The notes below the pieces were generated by a model. That model was not told where the DNA came from and ran no database searches. It saw only the letters and a program-made list of their open reading frames with translations. From contig NZ_RHON01000001.1 of the NCBI RefSeq assembly GCF_003946505.1, positions 124,001 through 188,000 on the forward strand: 64,000 nt of DNA, given 5' to 3'. The first letter of the stretch is position 1. Each line of letters begins with the position of its first letter. Position numbers and translations under genes: made by a program. Below are positions 7,709 to 15,327 of this stretch, in pieces. The stretch comes from Companilactobacillus mishanensis. GTDB lineage: Bacteria; Bacillota; Bacilli; Lactobacillales; Lactobacillaceae.

Positions 7709-9331
7709 TTAATATTCTGGTGTCCATTTAAGTTGTTGAACGGCTTTGTCGCCATCCTTTGAGTCGCTAAGGTTTTCCTCGATTGCTTGTTCAGCAACAC
7801 CATTAGCAACTGTCATACTAAAGACATCTAATTTTGAAACAGGAGGTAATACAGCTGCTCCTGGTTCGGTTGGGTCAACGATTCCCCCAAGTGAATGAGC
7901 AGCACGATTGATCATACCGTCTGACAATAATTTTGCATTTACTGCAAGTGCACCGAGTCCAAGTCCTGGGTAAACTAAGGCATTATTTGCTTGTCCAATG
8001 TGGTAAGTAACACCGTTAAGTTCAACAGGAGCGGCTGGAACACCGGTAGCAACTAGTGCTTTACCATCAGTCCAGTTGATTAAATCTTCTGCAGTTGCTT
8101 CTGCCAATTTAGTTGGGTTTGATAATGGGAAGATAATTGGACGGTCAGTGTGTGCTGCCATATCCTGAATAATTTCCTTGGTGAATGTTCCTGGTTGTGT
8201 AGAGGTACCAACTAAGATAGATGGATGTACAGCATTCATTGCTGCCTTCAAAGTTGTAAGTTCATCAGCATTACTGAATTCACTACGATCTCTGGCAAAT
8301 GGTTTTTGCTCGGGAGTTAGACCTTCTGTATCTTTGAAAAGTAGTCCTTGTTTATCGACGAGATAGAAGTGTTTGCGTGCTTCGTCTTCAGAAAGTCCTT
8401 CTTCGACCATGGCATCAAAAATACGTTTTGTGATACCTGCACCAGCAGTTCCGGCACCAAATGACATATAAACTTGGTCAGTTAATTTCTGTTTAGAAAT
8501 GTTTAAAGCACCAAGGATACCGGCAAGTGTGATGATTCCTGTACCCTGAATATCATCATTGAATGTCAAAATCTTATCCTTGTATTTATTGAGGATGTTG
8601 GCGGCATTATCACGACCAAAATCTTCAAAGTGGAGATACATATTAGGGAAAGTATCTTCAGCAATTTCAACAAATTTATCAACGAAGGCATAGTATTTGT
8701 CTCCTCTGACACGTTCGTGGCGATTACCGAGATACAAGTCATCATCGAGTAACTTTTGATTATTTGTACCAACATCAAGAACGACAGGTAACACTGATTT
8801 AGGATCAATTCCTGCAGCTGCAGTGTATACCATCAATTTACCAACTGAGATGTCAACACCTTGCAGACCCCAGTCACCAATACCGAGAATTCCTTCTCCA
8901 TCTGTTACAACGATCAATTTAATATCGCGACCGTCAGCAGCATTTTTTAAAGTCTTTTCCATATTGTCGGGATCATCGATTGATAAATAGGCTGCATTTT
9001 GGGGGTCGATGAATAATCTACTATAGTTTTCGATAGTGTCAGCGATGGTTGGATCATAAACGATTGGCATGAATTCATTAACGTGTTCGCTGAAAAGCTT
9101 ATAGAACAAAACTCTATTTTCATTGAAGATATCCATTAAGAATAATCTTTTAGCTAAATCGGTATCTCTCATCTGATATTGAGCATATGTTTGTTCAACT
9201 TGTTGATCCAAAGTTTGAACGAATGGGGGTAAAAGTCCCTCTATTTGAAATTGCTTTCTTTCGTCTGCAGTAAATGCAGTTCCTTTATTAATAAATGGGT
9301 TATTTAGAACATTAAATCCTGTGTTTGTCAT
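7709..9331 (-). CDS. mleS: Malolactic enzyme
   Basis: Converts L-malate to L-lactate and CO2 using NAD and Mn without net redox change; consumption of a proton yields pH homeostasis and proton motive force. The 540-residue protein follows the malic enzyme fold: N-terminal FNENRVLF and [13 protein letters not shown], catalytic region [15 protein letters not shown], metal-binding [10 protein letters not shown] and [10 protein letters not shown], then the NAD site [11 protein letters not shown]. Similarity to malolactic enzymes (opening [11 protein letters not shown]) is stronger than to ordinary malic enzymes. Of two in-frame ATGs six bases apart, the second (9331) has ideal spacing to GGGAGG. 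It is transcribed divergently from a LysR gene. Confidence 0.93.
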   Translation of the reverse strand: MTNTGFNVLNNPFINKGTAFTADERKQFQIEGLLPPFVQTLDQQVEQTYAQYQMRDTDLAKRLFLMDIFNENRVLFYKLFSEHVNEFMPIVYDPTIADTIENYSRLFIDPQNAAYLSIDDPDNMEKTLKNAADGRDIKLIVVTDGEGILGIGDWGLQGVDISVGKLMVYTAAAGIDPKSVLPVVLDVGTNNQKLLDDDLYLGNRHERVRGDKYYAFVDKFVEIAEDTFPNMYLHFEDFGRDNAANILNKYKDKILTFNDDIQGTGIITLAGILGALNISKQKLTDQVYMSFGAGTAGAGITKRIFDAMVEEGLSEDEARKHFYLVDKQGLLFKDTEGLTPEQKPFARDRSEFSNADELTTLKAAMNAVHPSILVGTSTQPGTFTKEIIQDMAAHTDRPIIFPLSNPTKLAEATAEDLINWTDGKALVATGVPAAPVELNGVTYHIGQANNALVYPGLGLGALAVNAKLLSDGMINRAAHSLGGIVDPTEPGAAVLPPVSKLDVFSMTVANGVAEQAIEENLSDSKDGDKAVQQLKWTPEY

Positions 9332-9361
9332 AAGCATCCTCCCGAATTAATTTACAGCATG

Positions 9362-9403
9362 ACTATACACCGCTATAAAAATTATAGTCAAACGTGATAT
9401 AAT
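9362..9403. promoter_or_regulatory. Overlapping divergent mleS/mleR promoters with LysR-type dyad
   Basis: On the minus strand TTGACT (9391-9386) and TATAGT (9367-9362), 18 bases apart, make the mleS promoter. On the plus strand TATAAT (9398-9403) with a preceding TGA makes the mleR -10. Between them is the perfect dyad CTATAA-AAA-TTATAG (9373-9387), which contains a T-N11-A LysR box. It overlaps the mleS spacer and the mleR -35 region. Confidence 0.65.
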
Positions 9404-9429
9404 TAATAAGAATAATTTATAGGTGAATT

Positions 9430-10299
9430 ATGAATATTAGAGACTTGCAATATTTTACAAAATTAAATGAATTAAAAAGTTTTTCTGATACTGCAAACTA
9501 TTTTGGTGTCAGTCAACCAACTATTTCATATTCTTTAAAACGTTTGGAGAAGGAATACGAAACGGAGTTAATAGTAAGAAAAAGTTATGCTAACTCAGTC
9601 ACGTTGACTGTTTTTGGTGAACAGCTAATGAAACACGCACATAGGATACTTAGAGAAGATAATCTGATGCGTAAGGATATTGACCGGTTAAAGACAAAAA
9701 AATTAAAAGTTGGATTTCCGCCGATCATTAGTGATTATCTTGTCCCTCAAGCCTTTGATAAATTGAAGACCTCAGGTATGTTAGATCGAATAGAACCAAT
9801 TAGTGCAGGTTCAAAAGAATTATTAGATCAACTTTATGATGGCGATTTGGATATTTCACTGCTAGGTGCAAGTTATTTGCCACATGAAAATGATTTTGAT
9901 TATGAAGTAATAAAAAAACAAAATTTCAAGATTATTGCGAGTGACAAGAGAGAGTTTCCCAAAACACTTCATTTGAAAGATTTGATAAATGAGGATGCAA
10001 TCCTGTTGGACGAGAATTCAATGCATCGTCAGATCGTTGACAATTTAGTTGATAAATATAATGTATTTACAAACGTTGTCTACCAAACAGCTGATTATCG
10101 ATTACTGTTGGACCTTGTTCGTGCAAATAAGGGGATTAGTTTGATTACCGAAACAGCATTGGTCAATGCCCCAGGAGTTAAAGAACTAAATGTAATAGAT
10201 ACCAAATTTCCACCGTTCTATATTATGATTATTTATCGTCATACTCTACAGAAGGGGCCATTGATGAATAAGTTGATCGAGATTTTTAGTAAATTATAA
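9430..10299 (+). CDS. mleR: LysR-family regulator of the malolactic genes
   Basis: A 289-residue LysR protein: winged helix-turn-helix at 1-60 (LQYFTKLNELKSFSDTANYF, VSQPTISYSLKRLE) followed by a periplasmic-binding-like effector domain. It is divergent from mleS with 98 bases between starts and a T-N11-A dyad in the middle, the classical arrangement for MleR, which senses L-malate. AGGTGAA precedes the ATG. The effector is inferred from gene context. Confidence 0.85.
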   Translation: MNIRDLQYFTKLNELKSFSDTANYFGVSQPTISYSLKRLEKEYETELIVRKSYANSVTLTVFGEQLMKHAHRILREDNLMRKDIDRLKTKKLKVGFPPIISDYLVPQAFDKLKTSGMLDRIEPISAGSKELLDQLYDGDLDISLLGASYLPHENDFDYEVIKKQNFKIIASDKREFPKTLHLKDLINEDAILLDENSMHRQIVDNLVDKYNVFTNVVYQTADYRLLLDLVRANKGISLITETALVNAPGVKELNVIDTKFPPFYIMIIYRHTLQKGPLMNKLIEIFSKL

Positions 10300-10336
10300 A
10301 ATTAACCATTAATATAGAATTTAAAGTTCAAATTAA

Positions 10337-10493
10337 TTGTAAAGTGGCAAGAAATTTTGTAGTATAAAGCCGTAATCAGAAATGATTACATTAACAGATT
10401 TAGAAAACAATACTAACTCCTATATAATCTATTTCATAATCAATATCAGATAACAGACCGTTTATCCGTCACCGAGAGGTGACGGTTTTTTTA
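10337..10493 (+). ncRNA. Candidate small RNA 1 (promoter to terminator, no ORF)
   Basis: TTGTAA (10337-10342), 17 bases, TAGTAT (10360-10365) form a promoter predicted to start near 10372. The transcript would begin with the hairpin GTAATCA-GAAA-TGATTAC (10372-10389) and end about 120 bases later in the terminator CCGTCACC-GAGA-GGTGACGG plus seven T (10466-10492). No start codon with a Shine-Dalgarno lies in it. I do not recognise an RNA family. Confidence 0.5.
10466..10492 (+). terminator. Strong orphan terminator
   Basis: Perfect 8-bp GC-rich stem CCGTCACC/GGTGACGG, GAGA loop, T7. It is 165 bases from the end of mleR, so it could end mleR mRNA or a separate small RNA. Confidence 0.9.
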
Positions 10494-10550
10494 TTTTTAT
10501 TTTCCGAACTACGATAAAAATATAAATGATAAGATATTACTTATTTGCGC

Positions 10551-10780
10551 TATACAAAATAGTTTATGAAGAATATACTGGTATATACCAAGTTGTAGAA
10601 AGTGCCATCTATTGGCATTTATATTGTATTTATCTTGGGACTTAAGTCATTTTGTTGTATATAGAATTGGATCGTTATGATCCTTTGAAAATTTTAACTG
10701 ACCGAAACTAGGGGATAGTTCATTGTTTGTTAAAAATTTGATGATTCAAAATAAGACCAGGGGTGGTCTTATTTTTTTGT
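10551..10780 (+). ncRNA. Candidate small RNA 2 (promoter to terminator, no ORF)
   Basis: TATACA (10551-10556), 17 bases, TATACT (10574-10579) is followed at the predicted start by the perfect 12-bp palindrome TGGTATATACCA (10579-10590). The transcript would contain the hairpin TGCCA-TCTAT-TGGCA (10603-10617) and end in terminator ATAAGACCA/TGGTCTTAT plus seven T (10751-10778), about 190 bases in all. The ends do not show the long pairing expected for 6S RNA. The -35 is weak. Confidence 0.4.
10751..10778 (+). terminator. Second orphan terminator
   Basis: ATAAGACCA pairs with TGGTCTTAT around GGGG... and is followed by seven T. No gene lies between this and the terminator 260 bases upstream. 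Confidence 0.8.
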
Positions 10781-10922
10781 AAATATCTGCTCAAATAATC
10801 ACAATATCCATAATTATTTTTGTGAAGCGATTTTTATTTTCCAGATATATAGTAAACACTTACCACAGTATGTTTTTATGGCTTCCATTACTAGCAGTTA
10901 TAGCTGCTATGACTTTTACATA

Positions 10923-10952
10923 TTGTTATTGAAAATAAATTGAACCTATAAT
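10923..10952 (+). promoter_or_regulatory. Promoter of the MaoC-type hydratase gene
   Basis: TTGTTA (10923-10928), 18 bases, perfect TATAAT (10947-10952). It lies about 60 bases upstream of the chosen start. Confidence 0.55.
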
Positions 10953-11012
10953 AATCTAATAAGAACATTTTGCACTTGTATGTGAATGTGTTCACGTATG
11001 GGAGATGATATA

Positions 11013-11453
11013 TTGGATGATTACAAAGTAATGTATGATGATGAAATCAAAGTTGGTATGACTGGAGAACTTACCAAACGTGTCACCGATGATGATGTAG
11101 ATTCGTTTGCTAAGGTAACTGGAGATTGTAATCCGATCCATATGGATAATGATTTTGCCAAACAGTCAAATTATCTGGGTAGAGTTGCACATGGTATGTT
11201 ATCTGCCGGATTGATTTCAGCATGTTTGGGCAATAAGATGCCTGGACCAGGAGCTGTATATATCAATCAAGATTTAAATTTCCATAAATCCGTTTTTATT
11301 GGTGATGTCTTGATTGTTACCTGCAAAGTCATTAACATCAAGGACAATGGTGATTCAAAGATTGTAACTTTGGATACAAAAGTTACAAATCAAGATGGTG
11401 ATATTGTTACTGATGGACATGCAATCATGAAGCCAGCTAACAGAAATGAGTAA
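11013..11453 (+). CDS. MaoC-type (R)-specific enoyl-CoA hydratase
   Basis: Hot-dog-fold hydratase that interconverts trans-2-enoyl-CoA and (R)-3-hydroxyacyl-CoA. The hydratase-2 signature FAKVTGDCNPIHMD holds the catalytic Asp38 and His43. A TTG at 11013 is chosen because GGGAG lies 8 bases upstream and the 146-residue product fits PhaJ-like proteins; an ATG 27 bases earlier is possible but has no ribosome site. The gene is alone on its transcript, with its own promoter and terminator, and is convergent with a crotonase. Having hydratases of both stereochemical classes side by side suggests work on 3-hydroxyacyl-CoA of either configuration, or epimerisation through the enoyl-CoA. Confidence 0.85.
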   Translation: MDDYKVMYDDEIKVGMTGELTKRVTDDDVDSFAKVTGDCNPIHMDNDFAKQSNYLGRVAHGMLSAGLISACLGNKMPGPGAVYINQDLNFHKSVFIGDVLIVTCKVINIKDNGDSKIVTLDTKVTNQDGDIVTDGHAIMKPANRNE

Positions 11454-11468
11454 TATTATTGTACATAA

Positions 11469-11513
11469 TTAAAAAAAGATTTGAGGTGTTGGATGACCTC
11501 AAATCTTTTTTTG
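11469..11513 (+). terminator. Terminator of the MaoC-type gene
   Basis: AAAAAGATTTGAGGT pairs with ACCTCAAATCTTTTT, with T-rich flank on both sides. Confidence 0.85.
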
Positions 11514-11549
11514 CAAAAAAAACGAGTGACATCTTTCGATATCACTCGA
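11513..11549 (-). terminator. Terminator of the crotonase gene
   Basis: Read on the minus strand, GAGTGATATC-GAAA-GATGTCACTC has one mismatch and is followed by eight T. Confidence 0.8.
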
Positions 11550-11569
11550 GTCTAAATTAATAATTAGCT

Positions 11570-12376
11570 TTATTTGCCAGGGAAGCTTGGGTGGCGTTTC
11601 TCTAAGAATGCTGCCATACCTTCTGTTTGATCTTCTGTAGCAAATGTTTGTGACCACATTTGTGTTTCGAAATCGATGGCTAGATCTAGTGGTAGGTCAG
11701 CGGCACGATCGATAACATATTTAGCCATGCTTACAGCAATTAGACCATTCTTCATAATTGTTGAAGCAATTTCGTTAACTTTATTCATCAATTCTTCTGG
11801 TGCTACAACTTCTTCGGCAATACCTACACGATATGCTTCTGCTGAATCAACCATTGAACCAGTAGCAATCATTTCTTTAGCTTTACCACGACCAACTAAA
11901 CGAGTTAGACGTTGTGTTCCACCAAATCCAGGAACGATACCAAGTGTTGTTTCTGGTTGACCAAATTTAGCTTTTTCTGATGCAATACGGATATCACATG
12001 ATGCAGCTAATTCAAGTCCACCACCTAAACAATAGCCATTAACTGCGGCAATTGTGAATTGAGGTAAGTTTTCTATTTTACCGAATGAATTGTGAGCAAG
12101 TTTTGATAGGTTTGAAGCTTCGATAGGATTCATATCTTTCATTTGAGAAATATCTGCTCCGGCAACGAATGCTTTCTCGCCAGCACCAGTAATAACCAAA
12201 ATCTTGATCTTATCAGCGTTTGCTTTAACGTCATCTAATGCTTGACCAATTTCTGTCAATGTATCTGAGTTCAATGCGTTCATTGATTTTGGACGGTTGA
12301 TTGTTAATGTAGCGATTCCGCCATTTTCTTCTAATAGAACATTTTCGTATTTTGTTGCTGTAACTGAGTTTGCCAT
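11570..12376 (-). CDS. Enoyl-CoA hydratase/crotonase family protein
   Basis: Crotonase-fold enzyme, probably hydrating short-chain enoyl-CoA to (S)-3-hydroxyacyl-CoA. At 268 residues it is of normal length. Both catalytic glutamates of true hydratases are present: Glu122 in GGGLELA and Glu142 in FGQPETTLG. The oxyanion-hole glycines lie in FVAGADI and NGYCLGGG. The C-terminus MAAFLEKRHPSFPGK resembles clostridial Crt. No thiolase or 3-hydroxybutyryl-CoA dehydrogenase is nearby. AAAGGGG precedes the ATG. Confidence 0.9.
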   Translation of the reverse strand: MANSVTATKYENVLLEENGGIATLTINRPKSMNALNSDTLTEIGQALDDVKANADKIKILVITGAGEKAFVAGADISQMKDMNPIEASNLSKLAHNSFGKIENLPQFTIAAVNGYCLGGGLELAASCDIRIASEKAKFGQPETTLGIVPGFGGTQRLTRLVGRGKAKEMIATGSMVDSAEAYRVGIAEEVVAPEELMNKVNEIASTIMKNGLIAVSMAKYVIDRAADLPLDLAIDFETQMWSQTFATEDQTEGMAAFLEKRHPSFPGK

Positions 12377-12432
12377 TATTAGTAATCCCCTTTATTTCGT
12401 CTGGTTTTCACCAGCAAGTACTTTCAACCACA

Positions 12433-12460
12433 ATAATAACGATAAATGAGTAAAAATCAA
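12433..12460 (-). promoter_or_regulatory. Promoter of the crotonase gene
   Basis: On the minus strand TTGATT (12460-12455), 16 bases, TATTAT (12438-12433), about 57 bases upstream of the ATG. The remaining gene-less DNA up to 12660 is AT-rich and shows nothing further that I can support. Confidence 0.5.
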
Positions 12461-12663
12461 ATTTACTGTGAAAAAAGTTCAAATAATGTAAAAAGTGAAA
12501 AGGCTTGAGAATAGGGGATTCAGCGAAATCAAATATTCTCTGAAAATTTATTTTTGAGCAAACTTTGTGAAATATTGAATAAAAATTGATCTAAAAACCG
12601 TTTAAAACCAGAGTGTTTGACGACCTATAACATATTTTTATGGTAGGTATGAAAAAATATTAA

Positions 12664-12694
12664 TGTTTACGCTTTCAAAATAGTTTTGTATTAT
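12664..12694 (+). promoter_or_regulatory. glpF promoter with cre-like site
   Basis: The minus-strand reading TGAAAGCGTAAACA (12677-12664) matches the cre consensus TGWNANCGNTNWCA at 13 of 14 positions. It overlaps a -35 TTTACG (12666-12671), placed 17 bases before a -10 TATTAT (12689-12694). CcpA bound there should repress. Confidence 0.5.
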
Positions 12695-12799
12695 GCAAAT
12701 TGTTAAGTCTGGCGACTGAACATTTGAAGAAATCTATAACCACAAATTATCCTTTCGATATTTTAAGCTACTTAACATATTAAAAAGGAGGCGTCTACA

Positions 12800-13552
12800 T
12801 TGAGTGGAACATGGGATGCGCGTTTTGCAGCAGAGTTTTTTGGTACTATGATACTGATCTTATTCGGTAATGGTGCGGTGGCAAACTCATTTTTAAAAGG
12901 AACTACAGGTAATGGGGAACCTGGCCAAGCAAATGGTGGTTGGTTATTTATAGCCATCGGATATGGTTTGGGTGTTATGATCCCAGCGATGATGTTTGGA
13001 TCTATTTCAGGTAACCATTTAAATCCGGCTATTACAATTGCCCAAGCAAGTGCCGGTATTTTCCCTTGGGACAAGGTTTTACCATATATCATCTGGCAGT
13101 TTGCGGGTGCAATGGTAGGTCAGTTACTTCTATTGTTAGTATATTGGCCATATTATAAGAAATCGAAAGATCAAGCATTGACATTGGCAACATTTGCGAC
13201 TGCTGATGGTGCTGGAAGTTCTTGGAACGGTTTCTGGGCTGAATCAGTAGGTACATTTATTTTGGTATTCGGTGCTATGGGATTGTATCGTGGAATGTTC
13301 TTCCATCAAGCAATCGATATTGCCAACATTGGTGTAGGTCTATTGATCGGTGTATTGGTTATTGCACTTGGTGGTCCAACAGGACCAGCCTTGAATCCTG
13401 CTCGTGACTTGGGACCTCGTATCGTGCATGCATTGATGCCAGTTCCTAATAAAGGATCATCACATTGGGAATATAGTTGGGTTCCAGTTGTTGCTCCGAT
13501 CGTAGGTGGTGTACTAGGAATATTCGTTTATAAAGCATTCTTTGGTTTATAG
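12800..13552 (+). CDS. glpF: Aquaglyceroporin (MIP family), glycerol or lactic acid channel
   Basis: Six-helix channel for small neutral solutes. Both pore motifs are intact: NPA at 75-77 (GNHLNPAITI) and NPAR at 199-202 (PALNPARDLGPR), with the Asp after the second NPA typical of glycerol facilitators. Some lactobacilli use such proteins to pass lactic acid, so the solute may be an undissociated short organic acid, which would fit the neighbouring acyl-CoA genes. Start is TTG at 12800, five bases or more after AAAGGAGG. It has its own promoter with a cre-like box and its own terminator. Confidence 0.9.
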   Translation: MSGTWDARFAAEFFGTMILILFGNGAVANSFLKGTTGNGEPGQANGGWLFIAIGYGLGVMIPAMMFGSISGNHLNPAITIAQASAGIFPWDKVLPYIIWQFAGAMVGQLLLLLVYWPYYKKSKDQALTLATFATADGAGSSWNGFWAESVGTFILVFGAMGLYRGMFFHQAIDIANIGVGLLIGVLVIALGGPTGPALNPARDLGPRIVHALMPVPNKGSSHWEYSWVPVVAPIVGGVLGIFVYKAFFGL

Positions 13553-13560
13553 AAACGTTA

Positions 13561-13599
13561 AGATACTCAAGTTAATTGACACTTGGGTATCTTTTTTTT
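13561..13599 (+). terminator. Terminator of glpF
   Basis: AGATACTCAAGT pairs with ACTTGGGTATCT (one G-U) around TAATTGAC and is followed by a run of T. Confidence 0.85.
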
Positions 13600-14015
13600 G
13601 GTTTATTGATGACAAGAAAATGATAAGTCAAAATTAATGTTTATAATATATTGTTCACGATTTCACGAAGGTGCCTGATACACCGGCACCATAACTTTTA
13701 GTTATGAAAAAAATAAAAAAGTTATATTGGTTTCGATTTGTGTAAAGGTTTACATTACTGAGTGAAGGCAGTTAAGTGAAAAATGAAAGAGCTTGATAGT
13801 GAACAGTTCTTACATAAAAAAATATGTGAAATGCTTAACTACCATCTATAGAAATTCAACCGATTAAGTTTAAATGACTCGGCTATAAAAACATTTGAAT
13901 AACTCAAACTTATCAATCAGCGAGTACTTTCATATTCAAATGTTAAATGGTAACCGTAAATCGTTTTTACTTGATCCAGATGATTTTAATTCTTTGTAAA
14001 AAAGGTGGAATTGAT
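13600..14015 (+). promoter_or_regulatory. Long structured upstream region of the enoyl-CoA reductase gene
   Basis: About 415 bases without a gene. Visible in order: hairpin GGTGCC-9-GGCACC (about 13671-13690); inverted repeat ATAACTTTT/AAAAGTTAT (about 13691-13725); cre-like palindrome TGTAAAGGTTTACA (13741-13754, centre GG instead of CG); a possible promoter TTGATA (13793-13798), 16 bases, TAAAAA (13815-13820); a perfect 12-bp inverted repeat AACATTTGAATA (13890-13901) and TATTCAAATGTT (13933-13944); then AAAGGTGG before the start at 14016. No known riboswitch or T-box motif is recognised. Confidence 0.5.
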
Positions 14016-15239
14016 ATGTCAGATACAAGTACAGACACAATGGTAAAAATTAGCGAAAAGCTAAAAGGTAACGTTGCTAGATCAGTTAATCCTTATGGAT
14101 GCCGTCAAGAAATTTTGAATCAAATCGCTTATGTACAAGGCAAAGGTCATTATGAAGGTGCTAAAAAAGCATTGATCATCGGTGGTTCATCAAGTTATGG
14201 ACTAGCAAGTCGTATCACAGCAGCATTTGGTCAAGGAGCAGATACAATTAGCGTTGCTTTCGAACGTCCACCAAAGGATGAAAAGATGTTAGGTACAGCT
14301 GGCTGGTACAACAATATCTACTTTAGAGAAGAAGCAGAAAAGGCTGGATTGATCGGTAAGAACTTCAATGGTGATTGTTTTACACAAGATATGAAAGACA
14401 AAGTTATTGATTATATTAAGAAAGAATTTGGTGGTCCAATTGACTTATTAGTATATTCAGTTGCTGCACCAAAACGTGTAAATCCTGACAACCCTGACGA
14501 AGTATGGCGCTCAGTAATCAAGACAGTTGGTAAACCAGTTACTGGTGAAAACATCAACCTTCAAGAAGGTAAATTGTTCGAACAAACTGTTGAACCAGCT
14601 ACGGAAGATGAAATCGAAGCCACAAAGCACGTCATGGGTGGCGAAGATTGGGAGATTTGGGTAAATGAATTGAAGAAGGCCGGCGTTCTTGCTGACGGAT
14701 TCAAGACAATCCTTTACTCATACATCGGACCAAAGAGTACATATGACTTCTATCACGAAGGTACTTTAGGTATTGCTAAAGATGCTGCTGAAGAATCATC
14801 ACATAAGATCCAAAAGAATATTGATGACATCAATGGTGAAGCATTGATTTCTGTATCACGTGCCGTAACAACTAAAGCTTCTGTTGTTATTCCTATTTTC
14901 CCTCTATATTGTTTAGCACTTTATAAAGTTGAAGAGGAAACAGGAACACACGAAACACCAATCATGCATAAAGATCGTCTATTCCGTGACATGGTTTATG
15001 GTGGCCGTCGTGAAGTTGATGAAAACGGTCGTCTACGTCCAGATGCATGGGAACAACGTGAAGATATTCAAGAAAAAGTTTCTAAGTTAATGGCAAAAAT
15101 TACTCCAGAAAACTTCAATACTGATTTAACTGGTTATGCAGAGTTCCGTCGTGAATTCTTACAAATCAACGGATTCGAAGTTCCTGGTGCAGATGAAACA
15201 GAAGTTGACTTGGATCAATTGATGAAATTAAAACCATAA
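14016..15239 (+). CDS. fabV: trans-2-enoyl-CoA/ACP reductase, FabV/Ter family
   Basis: Reduces trans-2-enoyl thioesters with NAD(P)H; family members act in fatty acid synthesis (FabV) or in butyrate-type fermentation and reversed beta-oxidation (Ter). The 407-residue protein has the nucleotide loop GGSSSYGLASR, the segment DLLVYSVAAPKR, and the catalytic Y-x8-K motif in YHEGTLGIAK. Start at 14016 follows AAAGGTGG; an in-frame ATG 69 bases upstream gives a poor extension. Placement with hydratases and a CoA-transferase favours a CoA substrate over ACP. It is followed by the CoA-transferase 88 bases downstream with no terminator, so the two are probably cotranscribed. Confidence 0.9.
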   Translation: MSDTSTDTMVKISEKLKGNVARSVNPYGCRQEILNQIAYVQGKGHYEGAKKALIIGGSSSYGLASRITAAFGQGADTISVAFERPPKDEKMLGTAGWYNNIYFREEAEKAGLIGKNFNGDCFTQDMKDKVIDYIKKEFGGPIDLLVYSVAAPKRVNPDNPDEVWRSVIKTVGKPVTGENINLQEGKLFEQTVEPATEDEIEATKHVMGGEDWEIWVNELKKAGVLADGFKTILYSYIGPKSTYDFYHEGTLGIAKDAAEESSHKIQKNIDDINGEALISVSRAVTTKASVVIPIFPLYCLALYKVEEETGTHETPIMHKDRLFRDMVYGGRREVDENGRLRPDAWEQREDIQEKVSKLMAKITPENFNTDLTGYAEFRREFLQINGFEVPGADETEVDLDQLMKLKP

Positions 15240-15327
15240 AATAATAATTAAATGCAACTTCTTTAACAGCATTAGGCTCGGGCGAGTAGTTGTAACAAAT
15301 AGTAATAAAGGATGGGGTGTGTTTTAG

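Noticed and set aside
12461..12483. Rex-box-like sequence TGTGAAAAAAGTTCAAA upstream of the crotonase gene
   Set aside because: Spacing is one base too long and the right half lacks ACAA. It is attractive given the redox theme but not supportable.
12377..12660. Hidden gene or RNA between crotonase and glpF
   Set aside because: Apart from the crotonase promoter I see no ORF, terminator or stable hairpin in this stretch.
1863..13654. Repeated TATAATATATTG motif after dhaM (three partial copies) and after glpF
   Set aside because: Low-complexity AT sequence; copies are explained by a terminator stem and -10-like elements.
13893..13911. FabT-like operator (ATTTGA ... TCAAACT) upstream of the reductase gene
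   Set aside because: The half-sites are 5 bases apart instead of 3, and the sequence is AT-rich enough for chance matches.
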